A DNA stretch of 64,000 bases, taken from the NCBI GenBank assembly GCA_900315055.1, contig OMXP01000002.1, forward strand, positions 1 through 64,000, written 5' to 3'. The stretch comes from an uncultured Lachnospiraceae bacterium (GTDB lineage: Bacteria; Bacillota; Clostridia; Lachnospirales; Lachnospiraceae). The notes below the pieces were generated by a model that worked only from the letters and a program-made list of their open reading frames with translations, did no database searches and was not told where the DNA came from. The translations under genes and the position numbers were made by a program. Numbering within the stretch: position 1 is the stretch's first letter; every line of letters starts with the position of its first letter. Of the stretch, positions 8,674 through 16,775 are shown piece after piece.

Positions 8674-9579
8674 TCAATGCAGAAGGAACAGGACGCGAAG
8701 TGCGGTCTCTCCGCCGATCGTCGGCTTCAGGCGATGGGGATAGAAGAGACGGCGAAGGCGTAAGAGCGTTGCGTTGCTCTTTCCGGAGAGCAGAAGGAAC
8801 GTTTTCCTCTCTTCCGGTGAGATCGCAGAATCCGTGTCTGCAAACAGGGCGATGCGGGTGCATTTCTCCTCGAAGGCAGGGCCGGAGATCTCTTTGGAGA
8901 GGTAGGAGCGGATCATGCCGGCTGTCCCGGACCCTGTTGAGGTGACCGTGTCCTCATGGCGGCGGTAGCTGGCAAGGATCTTGTGATCCTGCAGGATCCT
9001 GCCGTGGAAGGCACAGGTCCAGATCGATAACTCGTCGTGGGGAAGATTTTTTCCCTCCGGGGATTTGCCAAGGAGGATCTGCCGCAGGGCCTCGTTGAGG
9101 ACCATGGAGAACCCTTCCGCCTGGTTGTAGAAGAGGAGCTTTTCCGGGGGAAGCGCCATAAGGTCCGGGCAGGTGTGGACGGACTTTTTACGGAGGCTGC
9201 TGTCACAGACGTTGTAGTCGTGGATCCAGAGGGCAGGAATGCCAGCGGGGACTTCTTTCAGGGCAGCCTGTGCGTGAGAGAGCTTTTCCCTGTCCCATAT
9301 GTCGTCCTGGTCGCAGAAGGCATAGGCGTCTGCTTTGGGGCTCTCACGAAGCAGTGCCCAGAAGCAGTCCGGGTAGCCAAGGTGTTTCCTGCCGGGGACG
9401 ATACGGACTTTGTCCGGGTGGCGGGTCTGGTATTCCCTCAGGATTTCCGGCGTTTTATCGCTCGATCCGTCATCGCGGATCAGGATCTGAAATTCGACGC
9501 CTGTCTGCTCAAGCAGGCTGTTCAGCTGGGCGGGAAGATACCGCTCCCCGTTATAGGTGCAAAGAAGAACATGGATCAT
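8674..9579 (-). CDS. Family 2 glycosyltransferase, rhamnosyltransferase-like
   Basis: A 301-residue GT2 protein. It begins 'MIHVLLCTYNGERYLPAQLN', then 'ILIRDDGSSDKT' and 'AYAFCDQDDIWDREK'. The 'FCDQDDIW' block is typical of the RfbN/WsaF-like rhamnosyltransferase branch, so rhamnose or a related 6-deoxyhexose is a reasonable but unproven donor. It is the first gene of a two-gene minus-strand unit with the GT4 gene. The 226 bases upstream to the next gene hold the promoter of the divergent gene at 9806. Confidence 0.8.
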   Translation of the reverse strand: MIHVLLCTYNGERYLPAQLNSLLEQTGVEFQILIRDDGSSDKTPEILREYQTRHPDKVRIVPGRKHLGYPDCFWALLRESPKADAYAFCDQDDIWDREKLSHAQAALKEVPAGIPALWIHDYNVCDSSLRKKSVHTCPDLMALPPEKLLFYNQAEGFSMVLNEALRQILLGKSPEGKNLPHDELSIWTCAFHGRILQDHKILASYRRHEDTVTSTGSGTAGMIRSYLSKEISGPAFEEKCTRIALFADTDSAISPEERKTFLLLSGKSNATLLRLRRLFYPHRLKPTIGGETALRVLFLLH

Positions 9580-9703
9580 GGATTTCCTCGTTTCCCGGTG
9601 TGGTTAACTTCTATGATAAACCACAGAAAGACGTTTGGGGGCGGAAAAAGGAATCAGAATGGATTCCGGGAACTTCGAAGTTTTATTCCTGTTATATGTC
9701 ACG

Positions 9704-9732
9704 TTGTGGAAAACGGACAATCATGTCATAAT
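9704..9732 (+). promoter_or_regulatory. Sigma-A type promoter for the 9806 gene
   Basis: TTGTGG (9704-9709), a 17-base spacer and CATAAT (9727-9732) lie about 75 bases before the start codon in an AT-rich stretch. Confidence 0.45.
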
Positions 9733-9805
9733 ATTTTACTGAATTTTAACTGATTCCTGTTGCACTGTTTTTGGTGCGGGACAGTTTTTTATCGGAGAGG
9801 GGCAC

Positions 9806-10552
9806 ATGGAGGCCGCAGAAAACGCCCGCGTTCTGATCATGATCGCGGCATACAATGAAGAAGAGAATATCGAGTCTGTGGTGGACGACCTCACAGCCCA
9901 TTTTCCTCAGTATGATTACCTGGTGATCAATGACGGCTCGACGGATCACACGGAAGAGATCCTGAAAAGACGCCGGTACAACTATGTATCCCTGCCGGTC
10001 AATCTCGGGATCGGAGGCGCCATCCAGACCGGATATCTGTACGCGTGGAAGAACCACTATGATATCGCCGTCCAGATCGACGGGGACGGACAGCATGACC
10101 CGAAGTATATCCCGGCAGTTATCTCGCCGATCCTTAAGGATCAGGCCGACTACGTGATCGGTTCCCGGTTTGTGACGGGGGAGGGCTTTCAGTCCACCGC
10201 CGCAAGAAGGACCGGGATCCGGTTTCTGTCCGGACTGATTCATCTGACCTGCGGGAAGAGGGTACAGGACGTGACGAGTGGTTTTCGGGCTGTGCGGCGT
10301 CAGTCCATCCGGGAGTTTTCGAGGCACTATCCCATCGACTATCCGGAGCCGGAGGCGATTGTGGATGCCATCATGCGAAGGGAGCGGATTCTGGAAGTGC
10401 CGGTGGTCATGCGAAGCCGCCAGCACGGGACAAGCTCCATTCGGGCAAGACAGTCCGTCTACTACATGATCAAGGTGAGTCTGGATATCATTGTGTGCAG
10501 GATCAGCTACGGCCTGCGCAGAGGACAGAGGGAGACAGGAAAAGCAGAATGA
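9806..10552 (+). CDS. Polyprenyl-phosphate glycosyltransferase, DPM1-like family 2
   Basis: A 248-residue GT2 enzyme with 'VLIMIAAYNEEENIESVV', 'YLVINDGSTDHT', 'NLGIGGAIQTGYLYA' and 'AVQIDGDGQHDP', the pattern of dolichol/undecaprenyl-phosphate mannosyl- or glucosyltransferases. It lacks the C-terminal membrane helices seen in GtrB-type members. The neighbouring DUF2304 membrane protein overlaps it by ATGA and probably supplies the membrane anchor. Such pairs are common in Gram-positive polysaccharide loci. The product would be a lipid-phosphate sugar used by GT-C enzymes outside the membrane, of which several candidates lie nearby. The ribosome-binding site is GGAGAGGGG. Confidence 0.85.
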   Translation: MEAAENARVLIMIAAYNEEENIESVVDDLTAHFPQYDYLVINDGSTDHTEEILKRRRYNYVSLPVNLGIGGAIQTGYLYAWKNHYDIAVQIDGDGQHDPKYIPAVISPILKDQADYVIGSRFVTGEGFQSTAARRTGIRFLSGLIHLTCGKRVQDVTSGFRAVRRQSIREFSRHYPIDYPEPEAIVDAIMRRERILEVPVVMRSRQHGTSSIRARQSVYYMIKVSLDIIVCRISYGLRRGQRETGKAE

Positions 10553-10977
10553 ATACCATACCCATGGAAGCAGCATATATCCCGCCGAGGCTGAAAGCGG
10601 CGATGCTCGTCGCGATTCTGATCTTCTTTATCGGGATTCTGTATCTTCTGAAGCATCGAAAGCTGCAGCTTCGCTACACCCTGCTGTGGCTTGCCTGCGG
10701 CTTCTTTCTGGGGATTCTGGTCCTCTTCCCGAATGTCATCTCGTTTCTGGGGCATCTCATCGGGATCCAGACGACCATGAATGCGCTGTACATCCTGCTT
10801 CTGGCCTTTCTGTTCATCCTCGGTATCAGCCTGACATCCATCATCTCCATCCAGAAAAGTGAGATCCAGAAGCTGGACGAGAACGTGGCCCTTCTGGAGA
10901 GACGGGTCCGGATTCTCGAGGATCAGAAAGAAGAGACTGACACACCTTCTGCAGACAGGTCAAAGTTGCAGGAGTGA
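10549..10977 (+). CDS. DUF2304 family membrane protein
   Basis: 142 residues with three hydrophobic helices (about 18-38, 43-63 and 73-98) and a charged coiled-coil tail ('ISIQKSEIQKLDENVALLER'), the layout of DUF2304 proteins. These are commonly encoded next to DPM1-like transferases, as here, and are thought to assist or anchor them. ATG 10549 is chosen because it forms the ATGA overlap with the transferase. The 3' end overlaps the convergent DUF2142 gene by 18 bases. Confidence 0.8.
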   Translation: MNTIPMEAAYIPPRLKAAMLVAILIFFIGILYLLKHRKLQLRYTLLWLACGFFLGILVLFPNVISFLGHLIGIQTTMNALYILLLAFLFILGISLTSIISIQKSEIQKLDENVALLERRVRILEDQKEETDTPSADRSKLQE

Positions 10978-12894
10978 AGCCATGAGAAAGTACAGGGTGG
11001 CAGCGTTCAGGACAAGGAAGGCGGGCAGTGTGATCTCCGGGAGCCGGAGCTTTGCGGACAGGGCCCGGAGCTTTTTTGCTCTCTTTGGCAGGCAGAAGGA
11101 TAGACCAAGGAGTGGCATCAGGGGGACGAAGTAGCGGCCCTGCATGCCGGCAATGACGCCGATCCCTTCTGCCGGGATATAGGACCAGGAGAACAGGAAC
11201 GTTGCATAGATCGCAAGACTTCCCAGAAGGAAGATGACAAGGGAAAGGATGCGGTCTTTCTTTTTGAGGGAAAGTTCCTCTGCCGCGGTCAGGTACAGGG
11301 CGGCGATCAGAAGATAGCCTGCAAGCTTTACAAGTCCCGGTGCGTTATTGAAGAGATACCCGAAGACTGCCGAGGAGAACAGGTCTCTGGTCTGGGTTGC
11401 GGCGGTCTTCAGGAAGACCAGGGCGACATATCCCGGGTGGTGGAGGATGTAGTCGACGGTATAGAACTCGATTCCCGGGATGGATTCGATGTACTGGATC
11501 CGGCTGGCATCCATCGAGGAGGTGCTGAGGTAATCGAGGATCTCTCTTCCGCGAAAGGCGAGGATAGCGATACAGGCAAGGGCTGCGGCGGAAAGAAGGA
11601 AGATCACCGGCTTTTTCGACCATTTGTTCCTCGGGATTAGGAAGATGCCAAGTCCGAGGAATACATACACAAACTTGACCGGGACGAGGGCAATGAAGAC
11701 GCTGCCAAGCAGTGCGACATCGAGGATCCGCATCTTCTGCTCCCGCTCTCTGTCATGCAGGCACAGGGAGAGGAAGAGAAAGGCAAGGGCGAGGTTCCAG
11801 ACATCATAGGAATAGGACGTGCAGAGCCTTACAATGCCGGGAAAGAGGCAGGTGCCGGCAATGAGGTACTGGATGTTCGGGCAAAGCGCCATGGACAAAG
11901 CGGCGATCAGGGCAAAGAACAGCAGGTTTGTGAACCTTCCAAGGAGCAGAATTCCCTGATACGGGAGCCTTAATGCCTGACCCAGCATCAGCCCGAGGGC
12001 CCCCGGAAGGTAGCAGTAGGAGGGAATATTGGTGGGACCTGCAGCGACCGGGGAGTTTTCAAGGACCTGATTTCCGGACGTCGTATCCGTCAGGAAGTGA
12101 ATGGTATCTGTAAGATCCGCACTGCCGGAGGGAGTCGTATCTTCCAGCATGCGGACAAGGCCGCTCTCTCTTATATGGACCAGTCCGTCCTCCTCCACCT
12201 GTCCGGTGAGCTTTCCTGCAAGATAGCTCGTATTCAGGAAGTGGGTCTTCTCATCCGGGGTATGGAACGGGGTGAGGATCAGCGTATTGAGGACCCCGAG
12301 GACCATCAAAGAGACAACAAGGGTCGTCTTCGGATGAGAGATCATACGCTCCGGAAACAGGAGAACAAGGACAAGAAGAACAAGCAGAGCACTGCACAGC
12401 AGGACGTACCAGGGCATCGGAGATGCGGCATCCCCGTACAGGGCGATGGAAACAGCTGAGGTTTTTGCTCCATTGATGGCTGTCTCGACCTGATAGGTCT
12501 GCCCATGGACGAGGGAGAGGGGGGTCTCCGGCGGTATGGTATCGCCGAAGGTAAAGTATCCCGCATCCGAAGGGGCAAAGGACTGCTGAAAAAGGGTTCC
12601 GTCATCGCCTGTAATCACGAGGTCGATGGAAGAATCTATGGATTCATCCATGGATCCTTCCATGGATGAATCCATGTCTTCCTGCGGGGTATCCTCCAGA
12701 GAGAGGGCGATGGCAGTGACGGAAGACAGGTCTGCCCTGAATGTAATGCTGTCTTCGGCATTGCTGCTGCCCTCGATCACCTGTTCCTTCAGGTACGTTC
12801 CCTCCGGTCTTTTCAGGATCATGCAGAGCAGGGCAGCTGCAAGAATGGCAATGGACAGGATCCATCTGATGTTGTTCTTCCGGTTCTTCTTCAA
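10960..12894 (-). CDS. DUF2142 family polytopic membrane protein
   Basis: 644 residues: one N-terminal helix (12-27), an extracytoplasmic beta-rich domain (about 40-155), then about a dozen helices. 'LTPFHTPDEKTHFLNTSYL' is the D/E-rich first-loop motif typical of DUF2142/GT-C-like proteins, and 'IAGMQGRYFVPLMPLLGL' is the typical late motif. The family is found in polysaccharide loci and is suspected to use lipid-phosphate sugars; the activity is not established. A low-complexity Asp/Ser/Met segment interrupts the extracytoplasmic domain (residues ~73-91). A strong extended -10 lies 51 bases upstream. Confidence 0.8.
   Translation of the reverse strand: MKKNRKNNIRWILSIAILAAALLCMILKRPEGTYLKEQVIEGSSNAEDSITFRADLSSVTAIALSLEDTPQEDMDSSMEGSMDESIDSSIDLVITGDDGTLFQQSFAPSDAGYFTFGDTIPPETPLSLVHGQTYQVETAINGAKTSAVSIALYGDAASPMPWYVLLCSALLVLLVLVLLFPERMISHPKTTLVVSLMVLGVLNTLILTPFHTPDEKTHFLNTSYLAGKLTGQVEEDGLVHIRESGLVRMLEDTTPSGSADLTDTIHFLTDTTSGNQVLENSPVAAGPTNIPSYCYLPGALGLMLGQALRLPYQGILLLGRFTNLLFFALIAALSMALCPNIQYLIAGTCLFPGIVRLCTSYSYDVWNLALAFLFLSLCLHDREREQKMRILDVALLGSVFIALVPVKFVYVFLGLGIFLIPRNKWSKKPVIFLLSAAALACIAILAFRGREILDYLSTSSMDASRIQYIESIPGIEFYTVDYILHHPGYVALVFLKTAATQTRDLFSSAVFGYLFNNAPGLVKLAGYLLIAALYLTAAEELSLKKKDRILSLVIFLLGSLAIYATFLFSWSYIPAEGIGVIAGMQGRYFVPLMPLLGLSFCLPKRAKKLRALSAKLRLPEITLPAFLVLNAATLYFLMASLLQL
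12625..12676 (-). repeat. Degenerate 12-bp tandem repeat inside the DUF2142 gene
   Basis: Variants of ATGGATTCATCC recur about four times, encoding a 'DSSMEGSMDESIDSSID' stretch. This looks like slipped-strand expansion in a surface-exposed loop. It is in frame, so length changes by whole units would keep the gene open. Confidence 0.6.
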
Positions 12895-12944
12895 GGGTGC
12901 AACTTCCCCTTCCTTTCAGGCTTTTTGCGGACAGCGGCTTTTTA

Positions 12945-12953
12945 ATTATAGCA
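12945..12953 (-). promoter_or_regulatory. Extended -10 promoter for the DUF2142 gene
   Basis: On the minus strand TGC-TATAAT forms a perfect extended -10. The -35 region is weak. The start codon is 51 bases downstream. Confidence 0.55.
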
Positions 12954-13049
12954 TTTTGGCATATAGTAATATAGATTGACCTTTGCATGGACGCTTTTGC
13001 GTAGGCGTTCCTGTATTATTGGAGAGAGCAGAGAGGACGATTCCAGCAG

Positions 13050-14510
13050 ATGATCCGTAAGATTTGGGACAATAACAGGGCGCTGATCCGAAAGGATCTT
13101 CAGGAGGTGCGGGGATATTCCAAAGGGATTGACCGCTTCCTGTTTCTTCTTGCCGTGCTGTTCTGCCTTGCTGCAATCTACTACTCGGATATCGCGATCA
13201 CCGGGCCGTTCGGGTGCATTTTCTGGGATTCCCTCTTTGACGGGCAGCCTCTCTCGTTCTACCGGAATGCACTTCAGAGCGGGATCGCCGTTGAGGGAGC
13301 AGTCTATGACATCGGCGCCTATGTGTTTTTTGCCATCTGGGATCTGCCGGTCTGGATCATCTACAAGGTGACAGGCTGTTCCCTGACCTCGATGGGCTTT
13401 CTCTACTGGTACCGGCTGCTGCCGACGCTGTTCCTGTTCCTTGATGCGCTGGAGCTTCGAAAGCTCGCTGCATCTCTGGGATATGATGACAGGACCTCGG
13501 TCTTTGCATCCATTCTGTTTCTGTTATCCTCCTGCGCCTTCTTCCCGGTGTTTGTGGCGGTGCAGTACGATGTCATCCCGGTGTTTTTCATGCTCCGGGG
13601 GATCCGTGCCTGGTACCGGCACGATGAGAAACGCTTCCTTGTCGATTTTGCCATCTCCCTTACCGTCAAGCCGTTTACGCTGCTGGTTCTTCTGCTTCTG
13701 GTTCTCTGGCGCGACAGGAACGTGTGGAAGATTATCATCCGGCTTTTTCTTTCCTGCCTTCCCATGATCCTCTGCAAGCTGATCTATTCCCTGGATCCCA
13801 CCTACCGGCAGACCGTGAGCGGCTTTTTGGGGAACAAGCTCTCACAGGTCTTTTCCTATGCCATCCCGGGGGGATTCGGAAACATATCCCTTCTCATCAT
13901 CTGCTTTGCCGTGATCTATCTTTATGCCTATCTGAAGGGGAAGGACCGGGAGAACAGTAAGGACAGAGAGGATCAGAAGAACGATCTTCGGCCGATGCTT
14001 CTTTGCTTTGCGCTCTTTGCGTCCTACCTGTGCTTCGGGGAGATGTTCCCGTACTGGACGATGTATCTGGCGCCGTTTGCGGTGCTGTCCGTCCTCGCAG
14101 GTCTGACCCCGGACAACCGGAACCGGCAGCTGCTTGTCGACTTTATCTGGAACGGGTGCGTTCTGGTTCTTATGATCTTCAAGTATTACTGGGTCTACGG
14201 CGGGGATCATACCTTTGCGTATCTGATCCTTCGTCCTTTCTGCGGATCGGTTCTTGCAGGAGAGGGCGGGACGACGGTTGCGGGGATCCTCCGGCGGACG
14301 GGCCTTGAGGCGATGACGCCGGCGCTGTCGGCTGTACTTCTGGTCTGCCTTTCCGAGATCCTGCTGTGTGCCTTCCGCCATGCGGGAGAGAGGGTATCGG
14401 TTCCCGCAGACCACGGGATCCGGATCCAGCTGCGGATACGGCTCCTGGTGATCCTCGGGTTCCTGTGTCTGACACTTGCGGCCCTTGCGATCACGGTCCT
14501 GGGGCTCTGA
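13050..14510 (+). CDS. Polytopic membrane protein, GT-C glycosyltransferase-like
   Basis: 486 residues with about 10-12 hydrophobic helices. An acidic first-loop region ('IFWDSLFDGQPLSFYRNAL') after helix 1, 'FYWYRLLPTLFLFLDALEL'-type helices, and 'CFGEMFPYWTMYLAPFAVL' late in the protein resemble undecaprenyl-phosphate-sugar-dependent mannosyltransferases. The assignment is by topology and position only. It opens the operon 13050-16740 and lies 10 bases before a GtrB-like transferase that could make its lipid-sugar donor. An AGAGAGGACG sequence precedes the ATG. Confidence 0.6.
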   Translation: MIRKIWDNNRALIRKDLQEVRGYSKGIDRFLFLLAVLFCLAAIYYSDIAITGPFGCIFWDSLFDGQPLSFYRNALQSGIAVEGAVYDIGAYVFFAIWDLPVWIIYKVTGCSLTSMGFLYWYRLLPTLFLFLDALELRKLAASLGYDDRTSVFASILFLLSSCAFFPVFVAVQYDVIPVFFMLRGIRAWYRHDEKRFLVDFAISLTVKPFTLLVLLLLVLWRDRNVWKIIIRLFLSCLPMILCKLIYSLDPTYRQTVSGFLGNKLSQVFSYAIPGGFGNISLLIICFAVIYLYAYLKGKDRENSKDREDQKNDLRPMLLCFALFASYLCFGEMFPYWTMYLAPFAVLSVLAGLTPDNRNRQLLVDFIWNGCVLVLMIFKYYWVYGGDHTFAYLILRPFCGSVLAGEGGTTVAGILRRTGLEAMTPALSAVLLVCLSEILLCAFRHAGERVSVPADHGIRIQLRIRLLVILGFLCLTLAALAITVLGL

Positions 14511-14520
14511 GGAGGTTTCT

Positions 14521-15486
14521 ATGGCACAAAGGAAGATGATCAGTGTCGTGGTTCCCTGTTACAACGAGGAGAACACGATTACAGATCTCTATGAGATCCT
14601 GACAAACCTGTTTCATAACGAGCTGTCCTCCTATGACTATGAGATCCTGTTCTCGGACGATCACTCGAAGGACGGTACAAGGACGATAATCCGTGCCCTG
14701 TGTGCGAAGGATCCCCATGTGAAGGCACTGTTCAACATGGCGAACTTCGGGTTCTCCAGGAACATCTTTTCGGCCTTCCGCCATGCGAAGGGGGACTGTG
14801 CGTTTCTGGTGTTCGGGGATCTGCAGGATCCGCCGGAGCTTCTTCCGGACTTCGTAAGGAAGTGGGAGGAGGGAAACCTGGTCGTTCTCGGGCAGAAGGA
14901 GAAATCCGACGAGGGACGGGGGATCAGTCTGATGCGAAGTCTCTACTACCGCATCATCAGCTGGCTCTCCGATTCCCCACAGCTCAAGGAGTGCAACGGG
15001 TACGGGCTCTATGACCGGAAGTTTCTCGATGTCATGAACGAGGTCGAGGAGATCCAGCCGTATCTTAAGGCAGTCATCGCCGAATATGCCCCGGACTGTG
15101 TGTTTCTTCCCTACCATCATCACAAGTCCGGACGGGGAAAATCGAACTTCAACTTCTACCGGAACTATGACTTTGCGATGCAGGGGATCACGACCTCGAC
15201 CAAGAAGCTGATGCGCATGGCAACGCTTCTCGGGGTGATCGTCGGCCTGTTCAGCGTAATCTATGCCATCTCGGTGATCGTGCGAAAGCTGATCTACGGG
15301 GCTGCGTTCCCGCTGGGGCTTGCCTCGATCCAGGTCGGGGTCTTTCTGCTCGGGGGCCTTATTCTGTTCTTTATCGGCATCCTCGGGGAATATGTGCTGT
15401 CCATCAACACGAGGACGATGCGAAAGCCGAGAGTGGTGATTGCAGAGTCCCTCAACATGGACGGGAAGAAAGACGGAACACGGTGA
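14521..15486 (+). CDS. GtrB/ArnC-like polyprenyl-phosphate glycosyltransferase
   Basis: 321 residues. The GT2 domain has 'ISVVVPCYNEENTITDLYEI', 'FSDDHSKDGT' and 'LVFGDLQDPPELL', then 'CNGYGLYDRKFLDVM'. Two C-terminal helices (about 235-258 and 270-293) match the GtrB family, which makes undecaprenyl-phosphate-linked sugar at the inner membrane face. ATG 14521 follows GAGGAGG. The preceding gene is a likely consumer of the product. The usual GtrB DDGS is DDHS here, which is tolerated in the family. Confidence 0.85.
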   Translation: MAQRKMISVVVPCYNEENTITDLYEILTNLFHNELSSYDYEILFSDDHSKDGTRTIIRALCAKDPHVKALFNMANFGFSRNIFSAFRHAKGDCAFLVFGDLQDPPELLPDFVRKWEEGNLVVLGQKEKSDEGRGISLMRSLYYRIISWLSDSPQLKECNGYGLYDRKFLDVMNEVEEIQPYLKAVIAEYAPDCVFLPYHHHKSGRGKSNFNFYRNYDFAMQGITTSTKKLMRMATLLGVIVGLFSVIYAISVIVRKLIYGAAFPLGLASIQVGVFLLGGLILFFIGILGEYVLSINTRTMRKPRVVIAESLNMDGKKDGTR

Positions 15487-15490
15487 ATTC

Positions 15491-15967
15491 ATGGGGACAG
15501 CATCACTGCCAAAACTGCACAGGGACCTGTTGGTGCGCGGCCTGGCTGTACTGATCCTTGTGATCCTTAATATTGCTTCCCGGCCATGGTACAGCCGGTA
15601 TGTCGAAGCGGAGAACACGTGGACCTGTTTTGATGCAAGGCACATCGTGGAAAGGATATATGCAAGGAAACTCTACGTCTTGCTTCGGGAAGGAAAACCA
15701 TTGACGACAGACAGCATTCTCGAGCTTGCCACAGAGGCTTTTGAAACAAACATGGATTACACGGTGGTCCGGGAGGCAGATACCCTGACGGTCTTCGGCC
15801 TCTGCAGGGACGACGGGTATATTTTCGTGCGGATTGTGGACGAAAGTACCGGGGAGCTTTGCTTTGACTGCAGCAACGAGAAACATGATGACGTATTCAC
15901 CAGAAGCGCAGAGGATTTCCCCGGTATTACGGACCTGACACAGATTTCCTATGAGTCTGTCCGGTGA
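15491..15967 (+). CDS. Small membrane-anchored protein of unknown function
   Basis: 158 residues: a short basic N-terminus, one helix (about 15-28), then a soluble domain beginning 'PWYSRYVEAENTWTCFDAR'. The following gene encodes a clear paralogue with the same layout ('PWYRQYVAAYEWQSCADAR'), both with a Cys-x-Asp-Ala-Arg block and an alternating 'TxxVREADTLTVFGLC' strand region. I recognise no family. The helix-then-outside layout resembles pilin- or sensor-like small proteins, but no type IV prepilin cleavage site is visible. The start codon choice is uncertain (ATG 15491 with a weak GGTGA; an in-frame ATG at 15440 would overlap the previous gene). Confidence 0.6.
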   Translation: MGTASLPKLHRDLLVRGLAVLILVILNIASRPWYSRYVEAENTWTCFDARHIVERIYARKLYVLLREGKPLTTDSILELATEAFETNMDYTVVREADTLTVFGLCRDDGYIFVRIVDESTGELCFDCSNEKHDDVFTRSAEDFPGITDLTQISYESVR

Positions 15968-15980
15968 GGGAGGGATTGAC

Positions 15981-16409
15981 GTGGAAGAGCTTACACTGAC
16001 AAAGGATACGCCGTGGAGAAAGCACCGCGGTGCGTGCATACGGATTCTGATACTGCTGTGTCTGATTCTCCTCTATGGCATGCTTCTCCCGTGGTACCGG
16101 CAGTACGTGGCAGCCTATGAATGGCAGAGCTGTGCGGATGCGAGAATCCTTACGGCGGGGAATGTGACGAATCGTCTGCGAGAGGCCGGTCACAGCGGGG
16201 ATCTGCTCTCTGTCATAGAGGAGAGTTTCCGGGAGACCGTGCCGGGGTGTAAGACACACAGAGAGAAGGACCGACTCCTGGTCTACGATCTTTGCCGAGC
16301 AGGCGGTGTGGTGAGTGTCACGGTGACGGATGCCGGCACCGGCGCTTTCACGATACAGTGTGATGCAAAAGGCCACGATCTGGTTGTCACCAATGAGACA
16401 AAGCAGTGA
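15981..16409 (+). CDS. Small membrane-anchored protein, paralogue of the preceding gene
   Basis: 142 residues from a GTG start with a perfect AGGGAGG 7 bases upstream; an in-frame ATG at 15951 overlaps the preceding gene. One helix (about residues 20-36) is followed by 'LLPWYRQYVAAYEWQSCADAR' and a domain ending 'FTIQCDAKGHDLVV', which lines up with 'LCFDCSNEKHDDVF' of the neighbour. The two arose by duplication and have diverged widely. The stop overlaps a further small gene as GTGA, so they are translationally coupled. Function unknown. Confidence 0.6.
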   Translation: MEELTLTKDTPWRKHRGACIRILILLCLILLYGMLLPWYRQYVAAYEWQSCADARILTAGNVTNRLREAGHSGDLLSVIEESFRETVPGCKTHREKDRLLVYDLCRAGGVVSVTVTDAGTGAFTIQCDAKGHDLVVTNETKQ

Positions 16410-16534
16410 CAGACCGGGCAGACAAAATGTCAGATGCAAAGCTTCGGCAGGCACTGTGCGCTGTTGCAAAAGAATGCCCGTCGGATCAGCAGGAGAGATT
16501 CCTGTCCCTGCGGGAGACTTTGACAGGGCAATGA
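16406..16534 (+). CDS. Possible small coupled protein (42 residues)
   Basis: A GTG start overlaps the preceding stop (GTGA), and the stop overlaps the next start (ATGA). The frame reads 'MTDRADKMSDAKLRQALCAV' and continues as a charged helix. Chained overlaps on both sides are the main support. Nothing is recognised. Confidence 0.4.
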   Translation: MTDRADKMSDAKLRQALCAVAKECPSDQQERFLSLRETLTGQ

Positions 16535-16740
16535 AAGAGGAAATGCGGCTCAGTGGGACCTTCCGGTTCCCCTGCAGCTTCCGCCAGCCCCTGCTGTCCT
16601 GTGTTCTGATGCTGCTGTATGAGGGAGATTCCTTCGGACAGGGGCTTCACAGAAACCTGTACCCGGCATGTGCGGCGTATATCGCAGCCCTTGGGGAAGT
16701 ACCGGAATACGGAGGCGCTGCGTTCGTTTGGACCTGCTGA
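16531..16740 (+). CDS. Possible small coupled protein (69 residues)
   Basis: ATGA overlap with the previous small gene. The product begins 'MKEEMRLSGTFRFPCSFRQP' and contains 'LLSCVLMLLYEGDSFGQGL' and a C-terminal 'YGGAAFVWTC'. It is cysteine-rich for its size (four Cys) and moderately hydrophobic. No family recognised. It ends 36 bases before the convergent lipid kinase gene, so the chain 13050-16740 stops here. Confidence 0.4.
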   Translation: MKEEMRLSGTFRFPCSFRQPLLSCVLMLLYEGDSFGQGLHRNLYPACAAYIAALGEVPEYGGAAFVWTC

Positions 16741-16775
16741 TCAGACAGGTTTTGACTTTGGGAGCCTTACTGTTC

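Noticed and set aside
16330-16740. 136-codon frame covering the two small genes after 16406
   Set aside because: It begins inside the preceding coding gene in a different frame. Its 3' part is the 69-residue frame, better started at ATG 16531 by coupling.
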